64,000 nucleotides of DNA from contig NZ_AP017655.1 in the NCBI RefSeq assembly GCF_002355855.1, forward strand, positions 1 to 64,000. The letters are read 5' to 3'. Position 1 is the stretch's first letter, and the number at the start of each line of letters is the position of its first letter. A program made the translations under genes and the position numbers. Shown piece after piece: positions 17,895 to 27,833 of the stretch. The notes below the pieces were generated by a model. That model was not told where the DNA came from and ran no database searches. It saw only the letters and a list, made by a program, of their open reading frames with translations. The DNA is from Sphingobium cloacae. GTDB taxonomy: Bacteria; Pseudomonadota; Alphaproteobacteria; Sphingomonadales; Sphingomonadaceae.

Positions 17895-18126
17895 TCCTCA
17901 CCTCACAAAATATGTTCTTCCCGTTTAGCCTGAGGTGACGGCGGAAAAAGAGGCTAGTCCAAAAATGTGGAATGAAAACAAAATTTGACGAGATGGAGTG
18001 ACTCACTTCTCGCGGGCGAGTGGGTATGTGGGTCTGGTTATCTGCCCTTTAATCAGGCGGAAATAGAACGGTTAACGTAGCTGCTAAGCCGGCCGGGGCT
18101 GGCAGGAGAAACGAGGGGAGGCTGTC

Positions 18127-20445
18127 TTGATTAGTGCCAGAATGTTTAAATGTCAGTTGCTTCTAGGGGTTTGTGTCATCGCACCCGTTGCAACGGCGTC
18201 CGCGCAGGTTGCCGACCAGGGCTTGGCAGATATTGTAGTCACGGCGACAAAGCGAGAAGGGCGGCTGCAGAACGTTCCAGTGACGGTGAGCGCGTTTACC
18301 GGTGACGCTTTGGCCAAGGCAAACATCACCGACGCCAAAGACCTTGGGATGGTCACGCCGGGACTTACTATCACATCTGGAAACGGCGTGGTTACGCCAT
18401 TCGCGCGTGGTATAGGTAACGATGTTGCCGTCTTCGGAAACGAAGCCAGTACTGCTGTCTATGTTGACGGCGTTTACTATGCACGTCTGCCAGAGGCCGC
18501 GTTTCAACTAAGTGACGTGGAAAGGATAGAGGTCCTTAAGGGTCCCCAAGGAACCTTGTTCGGTAGAAATGCCAGCGGTGGTTTAATAAATATCATCACG
18601 CTTGATCCCGGAAATGAGCTAGGGGGAAAGATCACCGCGGGTTATGGAAATTATGATGCAAAGAAACTCCAAGGTTTTATAGGCGGACCGATAGCGCCTG
18701 GTGTACGGGCAAGTCTGTCGGGCTATTTTATAGATCATGACGGCTGGGGAAAATATGTTACTACAGGCGATGATACAAACTATCTTAACGAAAAGTTTGT
18801 GCGTGGGAAGATTGTTGCCGATGTGTCAGAGCGTACTGAGATCAAGATTTCCGGCGAATATCTTTATTTCAGGTCAGATATCGGTCAAGCAAGCAACGCT
18901 TACCGGGGAACGACTCAAGGTTATCAGGTGACTGCGAGCGGGGCGTCGCCGAAATACATCAGTGGGCCGCTTGCTGGCATGCCGACCGGGTTGGCCGATC
19001 CAGATGGTCCCGTGATTACTCCCGCAAGGTTCTATGACAGCAACAACAGCTTTCCAACGTTACGAATTAATAAATCGTATGCATTTTCTTTTCGTTTGAA
19101 GCAGGACCTTGGATTTGCTGAATTCTTAGCCATTTCGGCTTATCGTAAGGAGTCCGAAGGAGCTGTCATAATTGATCCCGACAATACGCCCTTGCGGGGT
19201 ACGGATGTCGATCTTCATCCAAGGGCCAAGACCTTTACACAAGAGCTGCAATTGACGTCGAGGTCCGGTTCCCCGATTGAATGGATAATCGGTGCTTATT
19301 ATTTATACACCAAAACTGGTTATTACCCTTCTGCATTCAATGGTTTAACGATAAATGCGCAAGTGGCTGATTCGTTTGGTTTGGCAAATCCGGTACCCGG
19401 CGCCAGATTCCAAATGTTTGGAAGTCAAACGGTGAACTCTTACGCGGCATTTGGCCAAGCAACTTATAAGGTCGCCGACCACACGAATATCACCCTTGGA
19501 GGTCGATACACGATTGATAAGTTGGTCGCCGTAGGTCGTACCGAAATTTATTCAGGTTACCAAAGTCCTGCATACACATTGTTGGCCTCTATTCCGGCAT
19601 TGGACGCAAACGGTGACAATCCGCATGCGCGCTTCAGTAAGTTCACATATAAGGCCTCGCTAGACCATCATTTTAGCAATGACGTGATGGCCTTTGCTTC
19701 CATCAGCAGGGGTTATAAAGCCGGGGTTTTCAATACTCAACCGGTGAGCATTACCCCTGCGAAGCCGGAAATTGTTGACGCCTACGAGATTGGTCTGAAA
19801 ACCGAGTTTTTCGATCGGAAAGTGCGGCTTAATCTTGCTGCATTCTGGAATGATGTAAAAAATCCTCAGACTTACCGGTTCGATAATACCGCCGTGATCT
19901 TTGGTAACGCGCAAAAGGCTCGTACAAAGGGAGTCGAGTTGGAAGCCACAGTGCGCGCAGCAAGAGGGTTAACGTTGACGGGTGGCGCGACATATCTGGA
20001 CGCTAGATACCGGAAGTTTACAAATGCGGTGTTCGTCCTTCCCGCGGGCACGGTTGTTGTCGATCCAATCGGAAATCCGGCAGGCGTGTTTGTTCCAGGC
20101 AACGGGCTCGGCGTCACTGGCGACGCTTCCGGGAATAGAATGTCCCGATCTCCGAAATTCACAGGCAATATCGGATTCAATTATGATCTCGAGCTTGGCG
20201 GCGGGACGGTCGGTCTAAGTGGGAACTACGCATACAATAGCGGATACTACTGGTTTCCCGACAACAGGTTGCGGCAACGGAGGTATGGTGTTTTAAACTC
20301 CGCAGTAAGCTTCACGCCGGCTGGAGAGCGCATTGTTGTAGCCGTGTGGGGCAAGAACCTCGCAAACAAGAAGTACTATAGTTTGGCAGCCGAAAATAAC
20401 GGCGCGTCGGGAGATGCATCTGCTCCTGCGCCCCCTCGCACATAG
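18127..20445 (+). pseudogene. TonB-dependent receptor with an amber codon in the last beta strand
   Basis: Outer-membrane transporter of about 772 residues with a signal peptide ending at ASAQV, a TonB-box region (DIVVTATKREGRLQNVPVTV), a plug (VERIEVLKGPQGTLFGRNASGGLINI) and a full barrel. The TTG start is supported by GGGAGG at the right distance. Translation stops at TAG 20443-20445 after APPRT. The same frame continues GLDLTYKF to a TAA at 20470-20472. Reading the TAG as Tyr restores PRTYGLDLTYKF, the normal receptor end with a terminal Phe. As it stands the protein lacks the strand and aromatic residue recognised by the BAM machinery. Confidence 0.88.
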
Positions 20446-20554
20446 GGGTTAGACTTAACCTATAAATTTTAAAGAGCCAGAATGGCTGTCATAGCGACGA
20501 TCAGCAGCCAGCTGCAAATCAATGAACAGTTATGAGTTTGTAGAGGATCAGGTG

Positions 20555-21301
20555 ATGATAAATGCAAAGACCGAGCTTTTATCGAAAGTCCGCGCTGGCG
20601 TTCAACCAATCGGGACATTTGTGACCTCCATCGATCCTGCTACGTCCAGTATTTTTGGTTCTGTTGGGTTCGACTTTGTTATTATTGATTGTGAGCATGG
20701 TCCGATGGATAAGGTTCATGCTCTGAACCACGTGCGTGCGGCGGAAGCTGCGGGCATCTTTGCTCTCGCCCGCATTCTGGAAAAATCGGCCTCACAGATC
20801 CAATCCTTCTTGGATATAGGCGTTCAGGGAGTGATCGTCCCGCACGTGGATAATGCGGAGCAAGCCCAAACAGTAGCGAAAGCCTGCCGATACGGTCCCG
20901 GCGGGAGAGGGATGTGCCCAATCTGCAATGCTGCTCGATATTCGTTGGACGGCTGGCAGGAACACATGCATCAATCGAATGAGAATATCCTTTCGATTAT
21001 AATGATTGAATCGCGCGCAGGGGTCGAGAATATCGAAGCAATTGCTGCTGTCGATGGCATAGACGGGATTATGTTTGGGCCGGGAGACCTTTCCCAAGAC
21101 ATGGGATTAGATTTAGTGTCCGACAAGGCACAGTTGACAGCCGCTTGGGACCGCGTTCGAAATGCCGTTCGCACCGCAGGTAAAATCATTCTTGTACCGG
21201 CGGGATTTGGATTCGAGGGCGCCGATATGGTTGTGCGAGATATGGATTTGATGATGCTCAGGGAGCAAGCGATCCGGGTGATCAATGCACACCGGGCATA
21301 G
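20555..21301 (+). CDS. HpcH/HpaI family aldolase
   Basis: Class II metal-dependent aldolase that cleaves 2-oxo-acids to pyruvate or similar plus an aldehyde. The ATG at 20555 (MINAKTELLSKVRAGVQP), preceded by GAGGATCAGG, gives 248 residues, the family norm. An upstream ATG at 20522 would add 11. Catalytic residues appear in IIDCEHGPMD (His), FALARI (Arg), MIESRAGVENI (metal-binding Glu) and IMFGPGDLSQDMG (metal-binding Asp). It lies 16 bp ahead of the dehydrogenase gene on the same strand. The substrate is unknown; a catabolic retro-aldol step is likely. Confidence 0.9.
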   Translation: MINAKTELLSKVRAGVQPIGTFVTSIDPATSSIFGSVGFDFVIIDCEHGPMDKVHALNHVRAAEAAGIFALARILEKSASQIQSFLDIGVQGVIVPHVDNAEQAQTVAKACRYGPGGRGMCPICNAARYSLDGWQEHMHQSNENILSIIMIESRAGVENIEAIAAVDGIDGIMFGPGDLSQDMGLDLVSDKAQLTAAWDRVRNAVRTAGKIILVPAGFGFEGADMVVRDMDLMMLREQAIRVINAHRA

Positions 21302-21316
21302 ATTGAGGAACAACAC

Positions 21317-22429
21317 ATGACTGAATTTGCTCGAGCTGTTGTCTTTACGGCACCCGAAACCTTTGAAATTCAGGATATCCCGATCGCAGAGGTTGGGCCT
21401 GATGATATGTTTGTAGCCGTTGAGCTTGGTGGCGTCGATGGCTCTGAACTCCACATGTTCAAGGGAGAATTGCCATGGTTCAATTCTAGGGCGCCGATCG
21501 TATTTGGCGATGAGATCGTTGGTCGCGTTCATTCCATTGGAATGGCAGCGGCAGCGAGGCGGGGCCTTGCCGTCGGTGATCGAGTGACGATAGAAGCACG
21601 CTGGCCTTGCAACGACTGCAGGTATTGCGCTTCCGGGCAATATTATCTTTGCTCGAGAAATGTCGACGGCCGAGGCTACGGAACAATCACCGCGCGGGAA
21701 ATGCCGTCGCTGTGGGGTGGCTACGCAACTCATGTATACGTTCCGAAGGAAGCTCTCGTATATGCCGTCCCTGAGGATCTCCCTGCCAAGACAGCATTGG
21801 TTGCATGTTCCACGCTGGCTAATGGTTTGACCTGGTCAGGAGTTGCTGGGGCCGGTGCGGGTAAGGTGATCGCCATAATCGGACCAGGCCCACAGGGTAT
21901 TGGATGCGCACTTGCGTCAGTACAGGCTGGTGCTCAAGTTATTGTAATAGGTCTCGCGAAGGATAGAGAACGGCTAGCGTTCGTCGAACGTTATGGCGCC
22001 AAGACCTTGGCAATCGCCGAAGGCGAATCTCATATTGATCTCGCCAAGCGCATTCGACATGTCTTTGGCGAAATTGATGCTGTGATTGAGGCGGCTGGAT
22101 ATCAGCCCGCGAAGGATCTCGCTCTCGAACTCGTGCGCCCCACTGGCACTATAGTTCATGTGTCGATACCAACACCGATCGAGCAGCCGCTAGATTGGAT
22201 GAAGATGCTCTTCAAAGAAATAACACTTCGGTGCCCGGTATCCCATCCTAACATGGTTCCAACAGCGATAGCGCTCGCGCATGATATGTTTAAGAACGGA
22301 GTCGATATTGGTGAGTTCATCTCACACGTTTTCCCACTTGAACGCGCGGAGGACGCCATTCATGCGGCATCATATCGCGGAGATGAAGTTCCGATTAAGG
22401 TCGCACTCGATCCTCAGATGCGTGTTTAA
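21317..22429 (+). CDS. Medium-chain dehydrogenase lacking the usual catalytic zinc ligands
   Basis: A 370-residue MDR-superfamily NAD(P)-dependent oxidoreductase. The structural zinc lobe is intact (CNDCRYCASGQYYLC, Cys 98, 101, 104, 112) and the Rossmann motif is GPGPQGIGCA. The catalytic-zinc positions differ from zinc alcohol dehydrogenases. The Cys of GVCGSDLH is Asp41 in GVDGSELH, and the His of GHE is Asp65 in FGDEIVG. It may bind a metal through Asp residues or work without catalytic zinc. It is in an operon with the aldolase. Confidence 0.87.
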   Translation: MTEFARAVVFTAPETFEIQDIPIAEVGPDDMFVAVELGGVDGSELHMFKGELPWFNSRAPIVFGDEIVGRVHSIGMAAAARRGLAVGDRVTIEARWPCNDCRYCASGQYYLCSRNVDGRGYGTITAREMPSLWGGYATHVYVPKEALVYAVPEDLPAKTALVACSTLANGLTWSGVAGAGAGKVIAIIGPGPQGIGCALASVQAGAQVIVIGLAKDRERLAFVERYGAKTLAIAEGESHIDLAKRIRHVFGEIDAVIEAAGYQPAKDLALELVRPTGTIVHVSIPTPIEQPLDWMKMLFKEITLRCPVSHPNMVPTAIALAHDMFKNGVDIGEFISHVFPLERAEDAIHAASYRGDEVPIKVALDPQMRV

Positions 22430-23629
22430 TATCTGATCGCAAGATCGCAAACTAATGAACTTTTTGAATAGGTATAATATTTTATTCCGTCGGAAATTAG
22501 GCGTTATACATACGGTAAATTCAGATGGGAAAGAGTGTGTGATAGGTACAGTTTAGGTGCTCTAGCCTGTGATTAGACGCATCTGGAGTTATGGATATGC
22601 AAAATAGATCTAACAGGCCGGAATTTTCTGTGGATTTTGACCACGAGTCATTGTCGCACGCGTTAAACTGGCCGGAGGAATTTAAGACGCTTCGATCTCG
22701 TTGTCCGCTTGCTTGGACGGAGAGCCATGGCGGATACTGGGTGGCTTCTAGATACCAAGACATAGTCGACATCGCGCAGAATTCCGGCGTATTTACGTCT
22801 CACAAAGAATTTGATCCAGCAACAGGTGCTGTCGTGGGAGGGCTATCGATCCCGCCGATGCCGACACCGAGAGGCATACCGGATGAAACTGATCCGCCGG
22901 AGTGGGGCGGCTTTAGGAGTTTCCTGAACCGCCGTTTTGCTCCCAAGGCGGTCGAAAGCAGACGACGGCGTACCGAGCAGTTGACTACATTTTTGATTGA
23001 TCGTGTAATCGAAGCGGGCAAATTTGATATTGTTGACGATTTGACCAATCCTCTGCCTGCGCTTTCCACAATGGATCTTTTTGGATTGCCACTTGGTGAA
23101 TGGCGGGAATTTGCTGATCCTCTTCATCGTATGATGTATACGCCGAAAGAACACCCGGACTTTCTTGAAGCAGTAAAGGGTTGGGACTGGATTCGAACGC
23201 GCATCGAGGAGGAAATTGAGAAGCGGCGAACAAATCCACAGGATGATTTGCTATCCCACCTGGCGCATGGAGAGATCGACAATAAGAAGCTGGATCGAGC
23301 GACTATATGGAGCATCGCGCTCAACGTAATCATTGGTGGGGTCGATACCACGACAGCGTTGACTGCGAACGCGCTCATGTATCTGTCCGAATGTCCAGAC
23401 GAGAGACGGTATCTTATTGAAAATCCAGACAAGCTTCCGGTTGCCAGAGAGGAATTTGTACGATTCTTTTCTCCGATCCATGGGTTGGCTCGTAACGCCG
23501 CCATGGATGCGGAAGTTCAGGGCCGGTTTATAGGGCAGGGTGAGCGAATCTATTTGGCTTATGCGTCCGGAAATAGGGACGAGAGCATTTTCCATGATGC
23601 TGATGAAATCAATGTCCGTCGATTTCCTA

Positions 23630-24477
23630 GGTTTCGTGGACAAAGCTTGACTGGGGACTCGGTCGCTGATTCAAGGCTGGCTTTTGGAGGCAGCCTTGGG
23701 CGAGCGGATCGGCGTTACGGACGAAGAATGGGAAGTGATCGGGCCGCTGCTGCCGCCTGAGCACGGTCGTGGATGCCGCCCGGCGCAGGATAATCGCCCT
23801 TATTTCGAGGGCATGATGTGGATTGCGCGGACCGGCGCGCAATGGCGGCACCTGCCGGACGAGTATGGCAAGTGGAACAGCGTGTTCCGGCGCTATCGAC
23901 GATGGGTCACGACCGGCGTGTTCGATGCCATGCTCGAGACGCTGGCCGAACTGGCGGGGCGCGACGCGGCCGCCGACATGATCGACAGCACGGTGGTCCG
24001 GGCACATCATTGTGCCGTCGGCATAAAAAGGGGACTCAGCAAACCGAGGCGCTTGGCCGATCGCGAGGCGGCTTCACGACGAAGCTCCACGCAAGGTGCG
24101 ATGCCAGGGGCCTCCCCCTCGGCTTCGTGCTGACACCCGGACAGGCGCACGATGTGCAGGGCTTCGCCCCACTGTTCCGTATGATAACCGACCGGATCAA
24201 GGCCTTCCTGGCCGACCGGGGCTACGATGCCGATGCGATCCGCGAAGAGATCGAGGCGGCGGGTGTCGAGGCGGTGATCCCTGCCAAGGTCAACCGGCGC
24301 AATCCCGCCCCGCACGACCGCGCGAAATACAAATGGCGCAACCTGATCGAACGCCTGTTCAACAAACTCAAGAACTGGCGGCGCATCGCGACCCGCTACG
24401 ATAAAACCAAAGAATCATACCTCGGCTTCGTAGCGCTCGTGTCAGTCAAACTCTGGATACCCTTTGTCCACGAAACC
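23630..24477 (+). mobile_element. IS5-family (IS427-type) element inserted in the P450 gene
   Basis: An 848-bp element with perfect 16-bp inverted ends, GGTTTCGTGGACAAAG at left and its complement CTTTGTCCACGAAACC at right. It is flanked by a TA duplication (23628-23629 and 24478-24479). It contains a two-frame transposase. Clean ends and a restorable target suggest a recent insertion. Confidence 0.93.
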
Positions 24478-24480
24478 TAA
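23684..24480 (+). CDS. IS5-family transposase expressed from two overlapping frames
   Basis: The first frame (from TTG at 23684) encodes GVTDEEWEVIGPLLPPEHGR to DMIDSTVVRAHHCAVGIKRG. The second frame carries HKKGTQQTEALGRSRGGFTT to the DDE C-terminus, AFLADRGYDADAIR and NLIERLFNKLKNWRRIATRYDK. The overlap contains ATAAAAAGG, a -1 slippery run near 24025-24033, as in IS427-type elements. The stop TAA uses the TA target duplication plus the next flanking A, so it lies outside the element proper. Confidence 0.88.
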
Positions 24481-24741
24481 TCGACATATCGGATTTGGAG
24501 CCGGTATGCATCGCTGCGTGGGATCCTTTCAAGCGCGCATGATGTTCGAATGCATGGTCAGAGAAGTGTTGAACAGAATGCCCGATTACGAGGTGAACCA
24601 CGAGGCTGCAGAACGGTACCAATCGGTAGGCGTCGTTAATGGCTGGATTTCTATCCCGGCAACTTTCACTCCGGGCCGTAAAATCGGTGCATCGACAATG
24701 GATGACTTTGAGATTTTGTGAACTGATAGATCGAGGTGCGA

Positions 24742-25506
24742 ATGCTGGGTGAGAATTTTCTTGCAGGAAAAGTGGCAGTGATCACCGGGGCTGCCCAAGG
24801 CCTAGGCGCTGCATGCTCTAAAGTGCTTGCGGAAGCAGGAGCTCAAGTCATTGCAACTGATGTCAATGAAGATCTGGGGAAACGGTTGACGGCAGAGGTT
24901 TCTCGTTCCGGCTATTATGCAAAATATTGCCGGCATGACGTTTCTAATGAAGATGAGTGGACAATATTGCTGAAAGATATTGACGCATCATTTGGCAAGG
25001 TCGATATCCTAGTCAACAATGCTGCAATTATGGAGTTTGAGCCTTTAGAAACAATGGAGTCGGCGTTCTTCGACCGGGTAATATCTATCAATCTCCGAGG
25101 AACCTTCCTCGGCTGCAAGATGATCTTGCCCTTAATGAAGCGAGCTGGTGGTGGCTCAATCATCAACATCTCTTCGAACGCTGGTGTCGTGGCAAATATG
25201 GAAGGGCAGGCTGCATATGCCGCCTCCAAGGGCGGAATCAGGCTTCTAACAAAAGCAGTTGCTCATGACTATGTCCGTTTCAATATTCGCGCGAATTCCG
25301 TTCACCCTGGGACTATGTCAACGCCGCGTGCGGCTGCCGTCCTGGAAGATCCTTCACTAAGGTCATGGGCAATCGGCCGTACGTTAATGGCGCGTCCGGG
25401 CGAACCATCTGAGGTAGCAAACGTCGTTGCGTTTCTCGCGTCTGATTACTCGTCTTATATGACAGGTTCCGAGGTAATGGTCGACGGGGGCTATCTCGCA
25501 TGCTAA
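24742..25506 (+). CDS. Short-chain dehydrogenase/reductase
   Basis: A 254-residue classical SDR. The cofactor motif is TGAAQGLG, the NNAAI motif follows, the catalytic Ser is in INISSNAG, and YAASK carries the Tyr-Lys pair. It ends in MVDGGYLAC. Asp in IATDVNE at the end of beta-2 favours NAD(H). The start at 24742 has GAGG upstream. It lies 20 bp after the P450 stop and is probably cotranscribed with it, so P450 oxidation of a substrate to an alcohol followed by dehydrogenation is a reasonable inference. Confidence 0.92.
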   Translation: MLGENFLAGKVAVITGAAQGLGAACSKVLAEAGAQVIATDVNEDLGKRLTAEVSRSGYYAKYCRHDVSNEDEWTILLKDIDASFGKVDILVNNAAIMEFEPLETMESAFFDRVISINLRGTFLGCKMILPLMKRAGGGSIINISSNAGVVANMEGQAAYAASKGGIRLLTKAVAHDYVRFNIRANSVHPGTMSTPRAAAVLEDPSLRSWAIGRTLMARPGEPSEVANVVAFLASDYSSYMTGSEVMVDGGYLAC

Positions 25507-25578
25507 GCGTATTGAAATATTGACGGCGATGCAGCAGATAAACAACCATTTTGGCTAGATCTGGATGAGGAGTGTGAC

Positions 25579-25869
25579 GTGGCGGTATATATAGTTCTGG
25601 CGATCGAAGTAGCGGACAGCGAAACATACAAGCTCTATGGCGACGGTGCTCGTGAGATCCTTGCGGGCTATAACGTTGAGATCGTTTCTGGCGACGGTAA
25701 TCCGGTTGTCTATGAGGGGACGCAACCGGCCAATCATCTTTCAATCGTGAAATTTGAATCCCAGGCGGAATTCGAGAGATTTTTCAAATCCGAAGAATAT
25801 CAGAAGATTCTTCATTACAGGAGGGAGTCATCCGACACAAAGTTTATAATGCTGATGAAAGGGCATTGA
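25579..25869 (+). CDS. DUF1330 domain protein
   Basis: A 96-residue ferredoxin-like alpha-beta protein starting at GTG 25579, after a GAGGAG-type site. The family pattern is visible in AVYIVLAIEVADSETYKLYG and LSIVKFESQAEFERFFKSEEYQKI. DUF1330 proteins frequently accompany catabolic clusters; no enzymatic role is established from the sequence. It belongs to the same A+T-rich run of genes. Confidence 0.85.
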   Translation: MAVYIVLAIEVADSETYKLYGDGAREILAGYNVEIVSGDGNPVVYEGTQPANHLSIVKFESQAEFERFFKSEEYQKILHYRRESSDTKFIMLMKGH

Positions 25870-26507
25870 AAACCTGATGTTGATCGTGCCGGTGCATTAG
25901 AAGCCGGCCGAGACTGACTTCATTCTCATTGGGGATTTTGCGGTGCAGTGATGATCAGGCTTTGATCCTGCCGTGCAATTGGAAGGCGTGCTCCTTCTAA
26001 TAGGTAGCGATTTTGGCGGCATCAGTGGGGATTCTTGCGATACTTGGTGTCGATTTCTAATGGCTTGAGGCAGTCTTGGTCGCCATGGATTGAGCCATCT
26101 AAAGCCTGTTGCCGATGGCGAGCTTTTGCAAGCGTTCGTGAATAGTCACTTTTTACATTCTTGCTCTTGCGCGCCGCTTTGGGGTTTCCACAGATTGCCT
26201 TGGATAGGAGCTATCGATACAATTCAGGCTCGATGGCGAGGTCGCCATGATTGCTGGCGTAAGTCTTGGGTTGGAGCGCGGCTGCGGTCTACTGCTATTC
26301 CTTTATTATCAAACTGCACGAGCTGGCCGTTGCGGAATTCTCAAGCCGGGTCATTTGCGCGTAAGCAGATCGTCTGCATTGGGCAGCTTCGGATGGCCGG
26401 CATAAGTTTGTAAATTACAAAATTGGATTGTGGTGGCGTTTGGGTGACACCGGAGCAAATGCAGCCATATTTGTCTCATCTTTCAGGTGCGATAGAAGAT
26501 CGGAGTG
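25870..26507. other. A+T-rich stretch without a supported gene
   Basis: I find no frame with convincing protein character on either strand. The plus-strand open frame at 26090-26413 has no recognisable motif and irregular composition. The region may be a decayed gene or IS remnant between the two SDR genes. Confidence 0.4.
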
Positions 26508-26789
26508 TCACGGACCGTTTCGATAGCTCCGGATATAGACTGTGTAATCTGGTAGCCAATCAACATTGACGACCTTGATGCTGTGGTCAATTAGGCTTGA
26601 TGGATTGACAATCCGATCAGGCCATATTTGAGCATTGAAACCTCGACCCGGCTCATAAATCCTTGGAAGGGCAAGATAGATCATGAACAGTCCACAGGTC
26701 AATTCATATGTCTCGCGCTCAGTCCTGGACAAGGTGCGAAATCGTGCGATGATAGCATCGCGCAGTTCCAAAAATTTTTCCGTGCGCAT
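26508..26789 (-). CDS. Hypothetical protein
   Basis: A 93-residue frame starting MRTEKFLELRDAIIARFRTL, with AAAGACGG shortly upstream. The amino-acid composition is protein-like (amphipathic helices to about residue 45, then a beta-like region ending YIRSYRNGP). No family is recognised. It is the only coding candidate in the 1.1 kb between the DUF1330 and the second SDR gene and stands alone on the minus strand. It may equally be a spurious frame. Confidence 0.3.
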   Translation of the reverse strand: MRTEKFLELRDAIIARFRTLSRTERETYELTCGLFMIYLALPRIYEPGRGFNAQIWPDRIVNPSSLIDHSIKVVNVDWLPDYTVYIRSYRNGP

Positions 26790-27032
26790 CCGTCTTTCAC
26801 TGGGAAGGTCTCAGATTAAATGAAGCAGACGGAGCGTCGGTGGTCTTGATATCCGGGGCCATGATCTTAGCTTTTGGTTCTCGCTTTTTTAACTGGATAG
26901 ACGGCGTAAGAGTTCTGGTTCTGCACGCTGGTGCCGGGATATATGGCTGTTATCTGGTACTATACCTGGCTAATTCTCTGGCCGGCGGTCGGGGGTTTGA
27001 TATTTATTCGGTGACGCAGAGATCGGGAATAT

Positions 27033-27833
27033 ATGGATTTCATGTTAAGTGGTAAGCGCGCGCTCATTTCTGGGAGCACGAGCGGAATCGGTATAGGCAT
27101 TGCCGAAGCCCTTGCCCGTTGTGGAGCTTCGGTTGTGATACATGGTCGCGACCGTCAACGCGCGGAGGTTGTTGCAAATGATCTCCGACAGCGAGGCGGT
27201 GAAGTGGCGATTGCACTCGGCGACTTGACAACTGACGAAGGTGCAGATGCCGTTGCTTCGGAAGCGTTAGCAGCATTCGGTGGAATTGATATCCTGGTTA
27301 ACAATGCCGGCGGTACGCAAAACCCCGTCCACGACTGGTTTGCTATGCCGGTTATAGATTGGCTCGATACCTATAATCTAAACGTTGGAACAACGGTCCG
27401 CTTAGTTCATCGCCTCTCCCCGCCGATGGTCGAACGAGGTTGGGGTAGGCTGGTGCAGATTGGAAGTACGGCGGGTCTATCAGGTGTCAGCCCGGGTTAC
27501 GCATCTGCCAAAGCAGCATTGGCTAGCGTCAGCTTTGGACTGTCAAAGTCACTGAAGTTTACGGGCGTGACCGTTAATACGGTTTCCGGAGGAATGATTG
27601 ACACCCCCATGCTGGATGATTTCTTTGCACGCACTGCCGATGCGCATGGGTTTGGTGATGACCGCGACCGCACCGTTCAATATGTTGTGGAGAATGTTAT
27701 GCGCCAGGCGGTATCTCGCTTGGGAACGCCCGCCGATATTGGGAATATGGTAGCATTCTTGAGCAGTCCACTTGCGGATTTCGTGACAGGTGCGAATATC
27801 CGTGTGGATGGCGGGGCGTCACCGTCTGTCTAG
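27033..27833 (+). CDS. Short-chain dehydrogenase/reductase
   Basis: A 266-residue SDR with the cofactor motif SGSTSGIGIGIA, HGRDRQRA at beta-2 (Arg suggests NADP(H) preference), NNAGG, the catalytic Ser in QIGSTAG and YASAK. It ends VDGGASPSV. The stop codon TAG lies inside the CTAG target duplication of the IS element that follows, so the gene escaped damage. It is the last gene of the A+T-rich island, separated from the others by about 1.1 kb. Confidence 0.92.
   Translation: MDFMLSGKRALISGSTSGIGIGIAEALARCGASVVIHGRDRQRAEVVANDLRQRGGEVAIALGDLTTDEGADAVASEALAAFGGIDILVNNAGGTQNPVHDWFAMPVIDWLDTYNLNVGTTVRLVHRLSPPMVERGWGRLVQIGSTAGLSGVSPGYASAKAALASVSFGLSKSLKFTGVTVNTVSGGMIDTPMLDDFFARTADAHGFGDDRDRTVQYVVENVMRQAVSRLGTPADIGNMVAFLSSPLADFVTGANIRVDGGASPSV

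Larger units (their letters stand above)
22591..24721 (+). pseudogene. Cytochrome P450 split by an IS5-family element
   Basis: The reading frame starts at 22591 (MDMQNRSNRPEFSVDFDHES). It contains the I-helix oxygen-binding motif IIGGVDTTT and the K-helix ExxR (EEFVR). At INVRRFP it is interrupted by the element 23630-24477. The second part continues at 24478 as NRHIGFGAGMHRCVG, the heme-ligand loop with the axial Cys, to the stop at 24721. Removing the element and one TA gives RRFPNRHIGFGAGMHRCVG in frame. It was a bacterial soluble P450 of about 427 residues. As it stands the heme ligand is separated and the enzyme cannot form. Confidence 0.93.

Noticed and set aside
17898..17938. TCACCTCA / TGAGGTGA inverted repeat in the lactonase-receptor divergent region as an AraC operator
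   Set aside because: One arm is the ribosome-binding site of the lactonase gene and the arms are only 8 bp; chance is likely. AraC sites are usually direct repeats.
26090..26413. 107-codon plus-strand frame in the 25.9-26.5 kb gap
   Set aside because: Cys/Trp/Arg-rich irregular composition, no ribosome site and no motif.
26840..27055. 71-codon frame before the second SDR
   Set aside because: Hydrophobic but with no family pattern, and it overlaps the SDR start region in another frame; not supported.
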